64,000 bases of DNA from an uncultured Spirochaetales bacterium (lineage in GTDB: Bacteria > Spirochaetota > Spirochaetia > Sphaerochaetales > Sphaerochaetaceae), in NCBI GenBank assembly GCA_944393005.1, contig CALXYO010000005.1, positions 62,001-126,000 of the forward strand. The letters are read 5' to 3'. The position numbers and the translations under genes were made by a program. Each line of letters starts with the position of its first letter. Within the stretch, counting starts at the first letter, position 1. Positions 1 to 9,728 of this stretch are shown here, piece after piece. Below the pieces are notes generated by a model. That model did not search any database, was not told the DNA's origin, and worked only from the letters and a program-made list of their open reading frames with translations.

Positions 1-150
1 CCGCTTGTCAGCTTCATGGAAAAGATCGTGGAAGAAGGACTGATGAGCAGCGAGGTGATGAGCTCACTGATTGTCGTATCCTCTCTTGATGAACTTATGG
101 AGAAGATAAGTCAGGATGAGATCGACCTTCCCGGGAAAATAAGGGATTGA
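1..150 (+). CDS. LOG-family protein, 3' end (partial)
   Basis: The frame is open from base 1 to a TGA at 148-150 and gives about 49 C-terminal residues. The pattern PLVSFMEKIVEEG, then a short helix, then LIVVSSLDELMEKI resembles the C-terminus of LOG/TIGR00730 proteins (cytokinin riboside 5'-monophosphate phosphoribohydrolase-like, Rossmann fold), where a final helix and a short strand carry this spacing. The catalytic motifs lie outside the window, so the family call is tentative. It is followed after 12 bp by the YitT gene and may be co-transcribed with it. Confidence 0.5.
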   Translation, partial: PLVSFMEKIVEEGLMSSEVMSSLIVVSSLDELMEKISQDEIDLPGKIRD

Positions 151-162
151 CGGAACTGATCT

Positions 163-1077
163 ATGGAAAAACAGCTTAAACGGACAATAATAGATTATGG
201 ATATATAACTGCGGGAAGCGCAGTCACAGCACTGAGCATCGCTTTATTCACGAACCCGGCACAGATAGCACCGGGCGGGGTCAGCGGCATCGGAACGCTG
301 CTGTACCACACACTCGGTCTTGATGTCGGTCTCTCGATTTTCATTCTCTCCCTCCCAATATTCATTCTGGGAATAAAGCTCTTCGGGAAGATGTACGGAG
401 TGAAGAGTCTGGTTGGCACCCTCCTTCTCTCTCTTTTCACATCCATGTGGTGTCAGATCTTCGGCTATAACGGAATTCTGGACTACTCAAAGGACATGTC
501 ACTGTGGCTGAGCTGTCTTTACGGCGGAGTGCTTGCCGGATTCGGCATCGGACTTGTGATGAAGTCAGGCTCCAACACAGGCGGAACTGACATTCTTGCG
601 CTAATAATCTCCCGCTATGCCCACATCTCGCCCGGCACAAGCCTGATGATAGTCGATGCCGTAATAATTGTCGCATCCGCCTTCATATTCAGTATTGAAA
701 GCGCTCTGTATGCAATCGTCGTCGTCTTCATAACATCGGTCGTCATTGACAAGGTCGTGCTCTCAATGGGAACCGGATACGCCAAGACTGTCTATATAAT
801 CAGCTCTAAGACAAAGGAGATCGGAGATTTCATCATCAATGAGATGGACAGAAGCGGAACCGTGATCTCTGCAAAGGGACTGTACACGAATGAGGACAGA
901 CCCATGCTGATGACAGTTGTGCCGAACCAGAGCATCTCAAAACTGACACGTACGATCCATGAGCTTGATGACAAGGCTTTCCTCATCATACAGGACACAC
1001 ATCACGTCCTGGGTGAAGGCTTCACGCCGATTGAGAAGATTGTCGCAGAAGGGCACAACGATGTGACACAGTCCTGA
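163..1077 (+). CDS. YitT family membrane protein (DUF2179 C-terminus)
   Basis: This 304-residue protein has the YitT/DUF161 layout. About five or six hydrophobic segments fill residues 12-200, with glycine-rich loops including NPAQIAPGGVSGIG and SGSNTGGTDILALI. A soluble DUF2179 domain follows (about 205-295: YIISSKTKEIGDFI, then LMTVVPNQSISKL). Family members are inner-membrane proteins without a settled transport function. The ATG at 163 lies 12 bp after the preceding stop; the ribosome site is weak. There is no clear terminator before mglB, but the 142-bp gap and a separate palindrome suggest mglB starts a new unit. Confidence 0.85.
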   Translation: MEKQLKRTIIDYGYITAGSAVTALSIALFTNPAQIAPGGVSGIGTLLYHTLGLDVGLSIFILSLPIFILGIKLFGKMYGVKSLVGTLLLSLFTSMWCQIFGYNGILDYSKDMSLWLSCLYGGVLAGFGIGLVMKSGSNTGGTDILALIISRYAHISPGTSLMIVDAVIIVASAFIFSIESALYAIVVVFITSVVIDKVVLSMGTGYAKTVYIISSKTKEIGDFIINEMDRSGTVISAKGLYTNEDRPMLMTVVPNQSISKLTRTIHELDDKAFLIIQDTHHVLGEGFTPIEKIVAEGHNDVTQS

Positions 1078-1168
1078 GTTCTGTCTTTTTCTCACAAACT
1101 TCCGGCTCAATCATCAAAACTTCATAAAAAAATATTTGATTTCTCTCCTTTTCCATGGTGCAATATAA

Positions 1169-2428
<1,260 letters not shown>

Positions 2429-2463
2429 TGAGATCTTTCTCACATAATTGATCAGAAGTAATG

Positions 2464-2500
2464 AGCATGTGGAAGGTCCTTCCTTTCACATGCTTGTTTT
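2464..2500 (+). terminator. Intercistronic hairpin between mglB and mglA
   Basis: An 8-bp perfect stem, AGCATGTG (2464-2471) with CACATGCT (2487-2494), encloses a smaller GAA/TTC stem and is followed by TGTTTT. The T-run is short, so it may be a partial terminator or a 3'-end stabiliser for the mglB message. That would fit the usual excess of binding protein over ATPase and permease. Confidence 0.5.
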
Positions 2501-2535
2501 AATACAGCATATATTACACGGAAAGAAAGAAGCTT

Positions 2536-4029
2536 ATGGATAACACAATTCTGGAAATAAAGAATCTTTCCAAGTCTTTTGCAAAAAACAAGGTTCTGGA
2601 CGGCATCAATCTCACGCTGGAAAAAGGTTCGGTACTCGGACTGATGGGTGAGAACGGTGCAGGCAAATCCACGATGATGAAATGCCTGTTCGGAATCTAT
2701 GCAAAGGATGAAGGTCAGTTTATTTTCGACGGACGGCAGATCAACTTCAAGAGTCCGAAGGAGGCTCTTGAAAACGGAGTTGCCATGGTTCATCAGGAAC
2801 TGAACCAGTGTCTGGACAGATCTGTCACCGACAATCTGTTCCTTGGCCGCTACCCCACCCGCGGCGGTATTGTTGATGAAAACAAGATGCTCAGCGAGGC
2901 GAACAAACTGTTCGCATCCCTGAATATGAACGTAAACCCCAGCACCATCATGAGGACGATGTCGGTATCACAGCGCCAGATGGTCGAAATCGCGAAAGCT
3001 GTGAGCTACAATGCAAAGATAATCGTACTTGATGAGCCCACCTCATCCCTGACTGAAAGAGAAGTCAAGAAACTCTTCTCGATCGTCAATGATCTCAAGG
3101 CAAAGGGAGTATCCTTCATGTACATCTCCCACAAGATGGATGAGGTGTTTGAAATCTGCGATGCCGTATCAGTTCTCAGGGACGGAAAGCTCATCATGAC
3201 CAAGAACACGAAAGAGACGAACATGAATGAGCTGATCTCGGCAATGGTCGGACGCTCGCTTGACAACCGCTTTCCTCCAGTCGACAACGTTCCCGGCAAG
3301 GACTATCTGGAAGTGAGCCATCTGACCACGAAGTTCGATCCGAAACTTGAAGACATTTCCTTCACCGTGCGCAAGGGTGAGATATTCGGACTGTACGGGC
3401 TTGTCGGTGCGGGCCGCAGCGAACTGCTTGAATCGATGTTCGGCATACGCACAATCGCATCAGGACGTCTCATACTTGACGGCAGGCCTTTGAGATTCAG
3501 ATCCTCAAAGGATGCGATGGATTATGATTTCGCTCTTGTCACTGAAGAGAGAAAGCTCAACGGAATGTTCGGCAAGGACACCATCAAGTTCAACACGGTG
3601 ATCACGAACCTTCCCAGCTACAGACAGCGCGGTGTTCTTAATATGAAGCTGATGACCGACGCGGCAAACCGGCAGATCAGGACAATGAGAACAAAATGCG
3701 TCTCATGCGATGAGCTGATCACTGCGCTCTCCGGCGGAAACCAGCAGAAAGTCATCATCGGCAAATGGCTGGAAAGGGAACCGAACGTATTCCTGCTCGA
3801 CGAACCCACCAGAGGTATCGATGTAGGTGCCAAGTACGAAATATACCAGCTCATCATAGAGATGGCAAAAAACGGAAAGACAATAATAGTGGTAAGTTCC
3901 GAGATGCCGGAAATCCTCGGCATAACGAACAGAATAGCTGTCATGTCTAACCACAGGCTGGCAGGAATTGTCGAGACAAAGAATACAAACCAGGAAGAAC
4001 TGCTTCGTCTTTCTGCTATGTATCTGTAA
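2536..4029 (+). CDS. mglA: Galactose/methyl-galactoside importer ATP-binding protein
   Basis: This is a tandem-domain sugar ABC ATPase (497 residues). The N-terminal half has Walker A GENGAGKST (~37-45), a Q-loop region MVHQELNQ, signature SVSQRQMVEIA and Walker B IIVLDEPTSSL. The C-terminal half has the degenerate P-loop GLVGAGRSE, signature LSGGNQQKVIIGKWL and Walker B VFLLDEPTRGID, as is normal for the MglA/RbsA/AraG group. It powers uptake through MglC with MglB delivering sugar. The start follows GGAAAGAAAGAAG; mglC begins 17 bp after the stop. Confidence 0.95.
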   Translation: MDNTILEIKNLSKSFAKNKVLDGINLTLEKGSVLGLMGENGAGKSTMMKCLFGIYAKDEGQFIFDGRQINFKSPKEALENGVAMVHQELNQCLDRSVTDNLFLGRYPTRGGIVDENKMLSEANKLFASLNMNVNPSTIMRTMSVSQRQMVEIAKAVSYNAKIIVLDEPTSSLTEREVKKLFSIVNDLKAKGVSFMYISHKMDEVFEICDAVSVLRDGKLIMTKNTKETNMNELISAMVGRSLDNRFPPVDNVPGKDYLEVSHLTTKFDPKLEDISFTVRKGEIFGLYGLVGAGRSELLESMFGIRTIASGRLILDGRPLRFRSSKDAMDYDFALVTEERKLNGMFGKDTIKFNTVITNLPSYRQRGVLNMKLMTDAANRQIRTMRTKCVSCDELITALSGGNQQKVIIGKWLEREPNVFLLDEPTRGIDVGAKYEIYQLIIEMAKNGKTIIVVSSEMPEILGITNRIAVMSNHRLAGIVETKNTNQEELLRLSAMYL

Positions 4030-4046
4030 AAAAAGAGGAGTAAATA

Positions 4047-5720
4047 ATGGCTAACAATATGACAAATATTCCGGCATCTCTGGAAGAGGACGTAAAAGTC
4101 CAGAACTATATTTCCAGACTTGCAGACCTGCGCAGTACCGGAGTCACCAGGATCTCGGATCTCAAACAGCAGATTCACTCTGCAAAAAAGAGCAAGATGA
4201 TGGCTCAGGAGACAAAAGCCAAGCTGGTTGAGGACTGCAAGAAACAAATCGATGCAGCTAAGGCGGATGCAGCACAGCACAAGAGTGAGATCGATGCGCT
4301 GACAAAGGAAGCGGTAAGCTACGTCAACAGTGTCAGTGCTGAAATCGAAAAGAAGGTGAATGAGAGTGAGAATGCAAACATTGCAAGATACAAAAGAGAG
4401 TATCAGGAAAAAGCAGCAGCCATAAAGGTTGAGACTGCAAAGAAAATCGCAGCGCTCACTGTCAGCGATCCCAAAGAACGCAAAGCAGAAATCGAACAGA
4501 TCAGATACGAGGAGAAATCTTCCCTCTTCGATGCGAAAAGCCACTGCACCACCCTATGTGACCGGGCGAAAGCCGCAAAGAACCAGGCTTATGTCGACCA
4601 TGTGCAGACAAACAGGACTCTGAGAAACGGAAAGACAAACTTCAGGGAAGACTGGACGCTGAAATGGAAGGACTATGTCAACCGATTCAAAGTATCGACA
4701 TTCCTTCTCAACAACGGTCTGTATCTTGCGGTCCTCATATTCTTCATCGTATGTGTCATAGTCGCACCTCTGCAGGGAAGAGGAACACTGCTGTCTCTGC
4801 CTAATATCCTGACGATCCTAGAACAGTGCTCAACCAGAATGTTCTATGCACTCGGTGTAGCTGGGCTCATCCTCCTTGCCGGAACCGACCTTTCAGTCGG
4901 ACGCATGGTCGCCCTTGGTTCAGTAACGACAGGACTCCTGCTTCACAGGGGAATGAACATCGTGCAGGTGTTTGGAATGGGACCATGGGACTTCAGCAGC
5001 ATTCCCATGGGGGCAAGAGTTGTGATCGCCCTTCTCCTGTCAGTCATTTTCTGTGTGGCATTCAGCAGCTTCGCAGGTGTTTTCACGGCAAAGCTGAAGA
5101 TACACCCGTTCATCTCCACGCTGTCAACACAGCTGATCATCTACGGTCTGCTCTTCTTCGGAACCAGCGGTACTCCGGTCGGTTCAATTGATTCAAGCAT
5201 AAAAGATCTTCTGGGCGGACGCTGGACGCTGGGTGTACTCAACGGACAGATCATAACCTTCCCCAAGCTCATAATTCCGGCGGCAGTTGCCTGTGTTGTA
5301 GCATGGTTCATATGGAACAAGACAATCTTCGGAAAGAACATGTATGCAGTCGGCGGCAACAGCGAAGCGGCAGCGGTATCAGGTATTTCGGTATTCAAGG
5401 TCACAATGGGAGTGTTCATCATGGCCGGTATCTTCTACGGCTGCGGTGCATTCCTTGAAGCTTTCCGTGCAAACGCATCTGCCGGTACAGGACAGGGCTA
5501 TGAGACTGATGCGATCGCAGCCTGTGTTGTCGGCGGTATCTCATTCAACGGCGGTATCGGAAAGATCGGAGGCGCCATCATCGGTGTCATCATTTTCACA
5601 GGCCTTACCTACTGCCTCACCTTCCTCGGCATCGATACGAACCTGCAGTTCGTGTTCAAGGGTGCCATCATCATCGCAGCTGTCGCACTCGACAGTATCA
5701 AGTACCTTAAAAAGAAATGA
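4047..5720 (+). CDS. mglC: Galactose/methyl-galactoside permease with long coiled-coil N-terminus
   Basis: The C-terminal ~340 residues (from ~219, FLLNNGLYLAVLIFF) are an ordinary MglC/RbsC-type permease with about ten membrane segments and the loops AGTDLSVGRMVALG and YAVGGNSEAAAVSGI. About 215 residues precede it, rich in Lys, Glu and Ala with heptad-like spacing (~35-190) and no hydrophobic segment, predicting a cytoplasmic coiled coil. Typical MglC is near 335 residues, so 557 is unusual. The start has GAGGAG upstream of ATG at 4047. The extension is in the same uninterrupted frame, not a separate gene. It ends the operon at a strong hairpin. Confidence 0.92.
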   Translation: MANNMTNIPASLEEDVKVQNYISRLADLRSTGVTRISDLKQQIHSAKKSKMMAQETKAKLVEDCKKQIDAAKADAAQHKSEIDALTKEAVSYVNSVSAEIEKKVNESENANIARYKREYQEKAAAIKVETAKKIAALTVSDPKERKAEIEQIRYEEKSSLFDAKSHCTTLCDRAKAAKNQAYVDHVQTNRTLRNGKTNFREDWTLKWKDYVNRFKVSTFLLNNGLYLAVLIFFIVCVIVAPLQGRGTLLSLPNILTILEQCSTRMFYALGVAGLILLAGTDLSVGRMVALGSVTTGLLLHRGMNIVQVFGMGPWDFSSIPMGARVVIALLLSVIFCVAFSSFAGVFTAKLKIHPFISTLSTQLIIYGLLFFGTSGTPVGSIDSSIKDLLGGRWTLGVLNGQIITFPKLIIPAAVACVVAWFIWNKTIFGKNMYAVGGNSEAAAVSGISVFKVTMGVFIMAGIFYGCGAFLEAFRANASAGTGQGYETDAIAACVVGGISFNGGIGKIGGAIIGVIIFTGLTYCLTFLGIDTNLQFVFKGAIIIAAVALDSIKYLKKK

Positions 5721-5745
5721 TGTTGTCATAAGCTTCCATCATTCT

Positions 5746-5775
5746 GGAGACTGCCGCCCGGCAGTCTCCTCTTTC
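5746..5775 (+). terminator. Terminator after mglC (convergent)
   Basis: A perfect 10-bp GC-rich stem, GGAGACTGCC with GGCAGTCTCC, has a GCCC loop and is followed by TCTTTC. It lies between two convergent genes and could act on both strands; the T-tract is modest in both directions. Confidence 0.8.
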
Positions 5776-5776
5776 A

Positions 5777-6394
5777 TCAGATGAGCTTGACGAAAATACC
5801 CCACCCGTCATAACCCTCATACGTCGGATATAACGGAGTCTGATAAAAGAATCCTATTTCCATATTCCACCTTCCGATCCAGTTCCATCCTATGGATGCT
5901 TCGGGCCTGAGCATGAGCCCGTTGTGAACCATGTTGTACGTGTTGTCGCTTGAGACATACATCAGCCACTGCTGATACCATCCCGAATTTATTCCAAGAT
6001 TCACGTTGAACCGTCCGAGCTCGTAAATCCTGACTTTGAAGGAAAGTCCTATCTCGCTCATCTCCTCGGCAATGTAGAGATTGCCTGTACCGGATCCCAG
6101 CGGCTGGAAAAAATGATTATACCTGAGGTATGCCGCAATCGTCACGGTATCTACCCCTATGCCGAAATCCCATACAGCCCCCAGCGTGGGAAAACCGTAA
6201 AGCATACTGGTCTCAAGATACAGATGTGATGCGAAATGTATATCAAGATCCTTCACAGGTATGAGGCCAAAAGTGTAATCATGTTTTCCCGAATCATAGC
6301 AGCTTATATTCTCAGCTCCGGCATCTTTGCTGTAAAGAGAAACAAGAGATGCAGAAAGGATTATGAACAGAAGAAGGCATTTGATTTTTCTCAT
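5777..6394 (-). CDS. Exported beta-barrel-like outer-membrane protein (unknown)
   Basis: The 205-residue protein starts with a signal peptide (MRKIKCLLLFIILSAS, cleavage near ~22). The rest alternates aromatic and polar residues in strand-like stretches (FGIGVDTVTIAAYLRYN; RPEASIGWNW; WNMEIGFFYQTPLYP) and ends in a hydrophobic WGIFVKLI strand, typical of small outer-membrane barrels. I do not recognise a named family. It is the last gene of a minus-strand operon with three lipoproteins and lies 11 bp after the small lipoprotein gene, suggesting a joint envelope role. Confidence 0.65.
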   Translation of the reverse strand: MRKIKCLLLFIILSASLVSLYSKDAGAENISCYDSGKHDYTFGLIPVKDLDIHFASHLYLETSMLYGFPTLGAVWDFGIGVDTVTIAAYLRYNHFFQPLGSGTGNLYIAEEMSEIGLSFKVRIYELGRFNVNLGINSGWYQQWLMYVSSDNTYNMVHNGLMLRPEASIGWNWIGRWNMEIGFFYQTPLYPTYEGYDGWGIFVKLI

Positions 6395-6405
6395 AGCATG
6401 ATCCC

Positions 6406-6846
6406 TCAGTATTCATACAGATACAGCATGTCTGTATCATTCTGCCTCAGCGTAATTGAAACAGGACCGTCTGTCGCACTTGCCTGATACAGAAAACCGT
6501 ATGTGACATTATCACCATCATCATAATGCAGCGTCAGATAGCCGCTGCACTGCGTTATGTTGAACTCATTATATGAATATGAGAATGTCCCTTTGCGTGC
6601 AGCTTCTCCTGCCGCATTCCTTATGAATGTGTTTTCCAGATTGTCGAATTCCAGAAGCTCTGTATACCTTTTCGCCTCTTCATCATCTTCATTCTCATAA
6701 TATGCATACCGTCCGCTGAATATATTCGGCAGCCGGGTGTCGAATGAAGGCATGAGCTGCGGTATCGCACTTATGTAATCACAGCCGGCAAGGCATAAGA
6801 CCGACAGAGTGAGCAAGACTGCTGAAACAAGCGATCTCATTCTCAT
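6406..6846 (-). CDS. Small lipoprotein (unknown)
   Basis: The N-terminus carries a basic start, a hydrophobic core and the lipobox LAGC, predicting a diacylated lipoprotein of about 125 mature residues. The body is acidic with beta-rich segments (GTFSYSYNEFNI; GYLTLHYDDGDNVTYGF) that recall a lipocalin-like scaffold, but I cannot name a family. ATG at 6846 is preferred over an upstream GTG because GGAG lies seven bases before it. It starts two bases after the stop of the large fibronectin-III lipoprotein, so the two are probably translationally coupled. Confidence 0.7.
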   Translation of the reverse strand: MRMRSLVSAVLLTLSVLCLAGCDYISAIPQLMPSFDTRLPNIFSGRYAYYENEDDEEAKRYTELLEFDNLENTFIRNAAGEAARKGTFSYSYNEFNITQCSGYLTLHYDDGDNVTYGFLYQASATDGPVSITLRQNDTDMLYLYEY

Positions 6847-6848
6847 AA

Positions 6849-9032
6849 TCACACTCCGACCTTCCCGCTGTTCTGGGAACCGTCACTGTAAACATATGTG
6901 ACATTATACATTCCGGTGAATCTCTTTGAATTCACCCTTATATCTTCCAGACCGAAATGCCCCGGATACATACCGCCAACGTCAAAACCTCCTGAAGAAG
7001 ATGATGCTGTTCCGGTTCCTCCTGCATCCACATCCATCGTGTATGAACCGTCAATCCAGAAATTGGCGTTTTCACCGAAGCCTGTGTATGTGAAGGAAAT
7101 CAGGCCGCCTATACCATTCTGCCTTGCATTGTAATCAACCCTTCCGCCACGGTAATGGTCCGAAGCGGAAGCGCTCCCGAGAGCTTCCATCTGGGTTGTC
7201 AGAGACGAGGAGTTCCCCTTCTCGATCTTCTTCGCAAGTTCTGTGTTCTTCCACCAGCTCCGGTACTCTAAGGGTACATAATCCTGAACCTCCCACGGTT
7301 TCAGCGAGATGGATTCAAACATCACCTTGTACACTTCAAGGGGAACCGCTCCATAGGCATCGGTGAAATGGGGTTCCCCGTGAGTCCTTCCAAGTTCATC
7401 ACGGTTGTCAATCCAGTACTCGTATCTCACCAGGGGAAGTGTGGATGTATCTGTATAGGAAGTACCGGTGACACTGAAAGTTGCAGTATTTCCATCCTCA
7501 TCCTTCCTGCATAACGTATAGTTACCGGATCCTGCATCAGTAAGAACCCATGAGATATGAACGGGATATACTCCGGATGCATTGGGAACATCTCCCTCAA
7601 GAGGTGCATCATTGCTGGTCGCATTTACGGATGCGATTGCAGAAGGGAGCCGGGCAATGCTGTTCGTTGATGAAGAAGAGGAGACAAGTGTACCGCAGCT
7701 CACGCTCATCGTAATCTTCTGAAGCTCCTTGAGCTCTGAAGCCTCATCCACATCTTTATCAAACTCATAGAAAGTGCGTATTCCGTCAACCGCACTTTCT
7801 GGATAGTCCGCCTCATTGATGACACTGCCGTCCTTGGCGTACGCCGTCACATGGTAAACATACTCTTCAGCTCTGCTGCTGTCACCGTGTCCGGCAGGGA
7901 AATCATAAGAGAATACATAGCCGAAAAGGCTGCCGTCATTTACAGGGCTGAGCTTCATATTTGTCACAGGAGACAGCAGATACCCTGTAACTTCAGATGC
8001 AGGAGAAAGTCCCTTGTCATTCTTTGCGATAATTGAATAGGAATATTCCACATTGCTTATGACCATGCTGTCCGTAAAAGAATACTCACCGTCTTCGTAT
8101 GCAAGCTTGTCCATTCCCTGCACTTCGGTATCAAGCACAACTTCCTCGCTTCCGCCCGGATAATACTTCCTGATGATATAATCAACATCGGAGGACTGGG
8201 CTTCAAAAGCAATCGTTATCGAAGAAGTGGAATCACCTTTGGTGACTGATGTGCATACAGGCTGTAAAGGAGCTCCAGGGACTTTGGTGTACCCGATACG
8301 CGGAAGACTTATCTGCGCTTTATTTCCGATCTCACTCACACTCTGCACGGCAAATGAGAGCTCCACCCCGGCCTGGGTATCCTGATCGATTGCATATGTA
8401 TAGGCATTTGTACTGCCGGTCCTTGCTGCAACTGTTGCGACAACCTCGCTCTCGACACCCGAAATCGTGGAATAACGCGACATATAAATACGGTATGAAT
8501 CCACATAAGGCATCTCGTTCCATGTGATGTCAATGGAAGTCTCGCTTGTCCCCTGGGACACATTTATTGTCCGGGGAGAGGCAAGGACAGTACCGCTTGC
8601 GGTATCAGAAGCACTGCTGCTCACACCTTCAAGGGTATGGGCAGTAACCCTGTAACTGTAGAACATGCCGCTCTGAAGTGAATCAGTATCGCTATAGGAA
8701 GTTGCAAAAACAGACATCTGGAGAGGAACCCACTCTTCTGTTCCGGTAAGTGTTTCCTGGGTGTGTGCACACTTTTCCAGCGTATAATAATCTGCACCGC
8801 TCACCGGAGACCAGATCACATTGATCGTATCGCTGTAATAGGATTTCGTCGCATTGACAGAACGTGGAGGATCAAGGGACACCGGATCGCCTTCACCAGG
8901 TTTGCCATCAATAGTGCCGCTATTTCCATAATCGGGAACCGTTACATCCCCGTTATTCATGAGAATGGCGGCATTGCATGATGACAGCAGAAGGATCACG
9001 GAAACAACCGAATAAAGAATGACCTTTTTCAT
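6849..9032 (-). CDS. Fibronectin type III repeat lipoprotein
   Basis: This 727-residue protein has a lipobox (LLLSSC) and then several tandem fibronectin-III-like units starting near residue 55 (SVNATKSYYSDTINVIW, then SGADYYTLEK; NVSQGTSETSIDITW, then VDSYRIYMS; further copies near 250, 350 and 480). The C-terminal ~170 residues form a different, glycine- and serine-rich beta domain. A strong GGGGAGG precedes the ATG. It is anchored in an envelope membrane and probably surface or periplasmic, with repeats acting as spacers or binding modules. The neighbouring interrupted gene (restored from 14050 to 9047) is a paralogue with the same plan. Confidence 0.8.
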   Translation of the reverse strand: MKKVILYSVVSVILLLSSCNAAILMNNGDVTVPDYGNSGTIDGKPGEGDPVSLDPPRSVNATKSYYSDTINVIWSPVSGADYYTLEKCAHTQETLTGTEEWVPLQMSVFATSYSDTDSLQSGMFYSYRVTAHTLEGVSSSASDTASGTVLASPRTINVSQGTSETSIDITWNEMPYVDSYRIYMSRYSTISGVESEVVATVAARTGSTNAYTYAIDQDTQAGVELSFAVQSVSEIGNKAQISLPRIGYTKVPGAPLQPVCTSVTKGDSTSSITIAFEAQSSDVDYIIRKYYPGGSEEVVLDTEVQGMDKLAYEDGEYSFTDSMVISNVEYSYSIIAKNDKGLSPASEVTGYLLSPVTNMKLSPVNDGSLFGYVFSYDFPAGHGDSSRAEEYVYHVTAYAKDGSVINEADYPESAVDGIRTFYEFDKDVDEASELKELQKITMSVSCGTLVSSSSSTNSIARLPSAIASVNATSNDAPLEGDVPNASGVYPVHISWVLTDAGSGNYTLCRKDEDGNTATFSVTGTSYTDTSTLPLVRYEYWIDNRDELGRTHGEPHFTDAYGAVPLEVYKVMFESISLKPWEVQDYVPLEYRSWWKNTELAKKIEKGNSSSLTTQMEALGSASASDHYRGGRVDYNARQNGIGGLISFTYTGFGENANFWIDGSYTMDVDAGGTGTASSSSGGFDVGGMYPGHFGLEDIRVNSKRFTGMYNVTYVYSDGSQNSGKVGV

Positions 9033-9046
9033 CTCATGTTCCTCCC

Positions 9047-9268
9047 CTAAAGCAGTGACGGTACTGATGTGACACCGCTGATGACAGAACCGTTTTTTGT
9101 AATCGTCAACTGTCCCGAATCCGTACTTGTGACAGGATGTTCTGAAAACGATATGCTGAATGATGGATAGTTATAAGGAAGGACAATTGTAAGCGTACCG
9201 CTGATCCTCTGCAACGGATCGGAATTCAGAAAACCGTCAGTCTGGTCTGATTTCACAAAGCAGGTCAA
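9047..9268 (-). pseudogene. 3' fragment of the IS-interrupted fibronectin-III lipoprotein
   Basis: The 73 codons left of the insertion sequence carry the original C-terminus (from TCFVKSDQTDGFLNSD to SVPSLL and TAG). They are in the same frame as the 5' part when the IS and one CAA copy are removed: TTG (Leu) is directly followed by ACC TGC TTT. Without its own start the fragment is probably not translated as a lipoprotein. The stop lies 14 bp before the next fibronectin-III gene, whose ribosome site remains intact. Confidence 0.85.
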
Positions 9269-9294
9269 TGATCTGCACCCCATTTAGGTAACAC
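9269..9294 (+). repeat. IS left terminal inverted repeat
   Basis: It starts TGATCTGCACCC and ends GGTAACAC. It pairs with the complement of 10785-10810; the outer 12 bases differ at one position and the inner eight are identical. Confidence 0.9.
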
Positions 9295-9341
9295 AAAATG
9301 ATCCTCCGCTCCGGAAGCTGGTGACAGAAGGAGAGATGAGG

Positions 9342-9728
9342 ATGGGAAAACATCGTACGTTGGAAGAGAAGATTGAGATCATCCGCTTCAAGGAACAAGG
9401 TCATTCAATTTCGCAGGTCGCAAAGGAATTCGGGATCTCGCATTCAACAGTCAGCGAATTCTACAAGAACAGAGACGAAATCCGTGCAAGGTATTATGCT
9501 GGCAAGAGGAGGCAGGATGGCTGCTACGTCACAGCAGATGTGGAGGTCATCCCGGAGGAGCTGATGCCCAGGAAAGTGAGCGCTGAGGACCTCAAGAAGG
9601 AGAACAAGGCGCTGAGGGAGGAGAACGAGTACCTCAAAGACAAGGTCGCCTATCTTGAGGCCCTCTATGAGGTCATCAGGCAGGATCCTGCCAGCGTGGT
9701 GAAAAAAAAAGGTTTTCCGCAATCGTGA
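9342..9728 (+). CDS. IS3-family OrfA (helix-turn-helix)
   Basis: OrfA has an N-terminal helix-turn-helix (HRTLEEKIEIIRFKEQGHS, then VAKEFGISHSTVSEFYK) that binds the IS ends. A leucine-zipper-like coiled coil follows (LKKENKALREENEYLKDKVAYLEAL, about residues 85-110). ATG at 9342 is preferred because AAGGAG is eight bases upstream; the frame is open from a GTG at 9321. It ends just past the A9 run, where a -1 slip would join it to OrfB. Confidence 0.9.
   Translation: MGKHRTLEEKIEIIRFKEQGHSISQVAKEFGISHSTVSEFYKNRDEIRARYYAGKRRQDGCYVTADVEVIPEELMPRKVSAEDLKKENKALREENEYLKDKVAYLEALYEVIRQDPASVVKKKGFPQS
9704..9710 (+). promoter_or_regulatory. Programmed -1 frameshift site (A AAA AAA) of the IS
   Basis: Nine adenines (9702-9710) are followed by GG. 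OrfA reads AAA AAA AAA GGT; a one-base backward slip gives AGG TTT TCC GCA ATC GTG, entering the OrfB frame and producing the OrfAB transposase. This is the standard expression mode of IS3 elements. The OrfA stop and the OrfB GTG (9725) also overlap, allowing separate OrfB synthesis. Confidence 0.8.

Noticed and set aside
3618-4544. Long minus-strand frame opposite mglA and mglC (308 codons)
   Set aside because: It spans the junction of two certain plus-strand genes, has no ribosome site and shows no family pattern; it is an antisense shadow.
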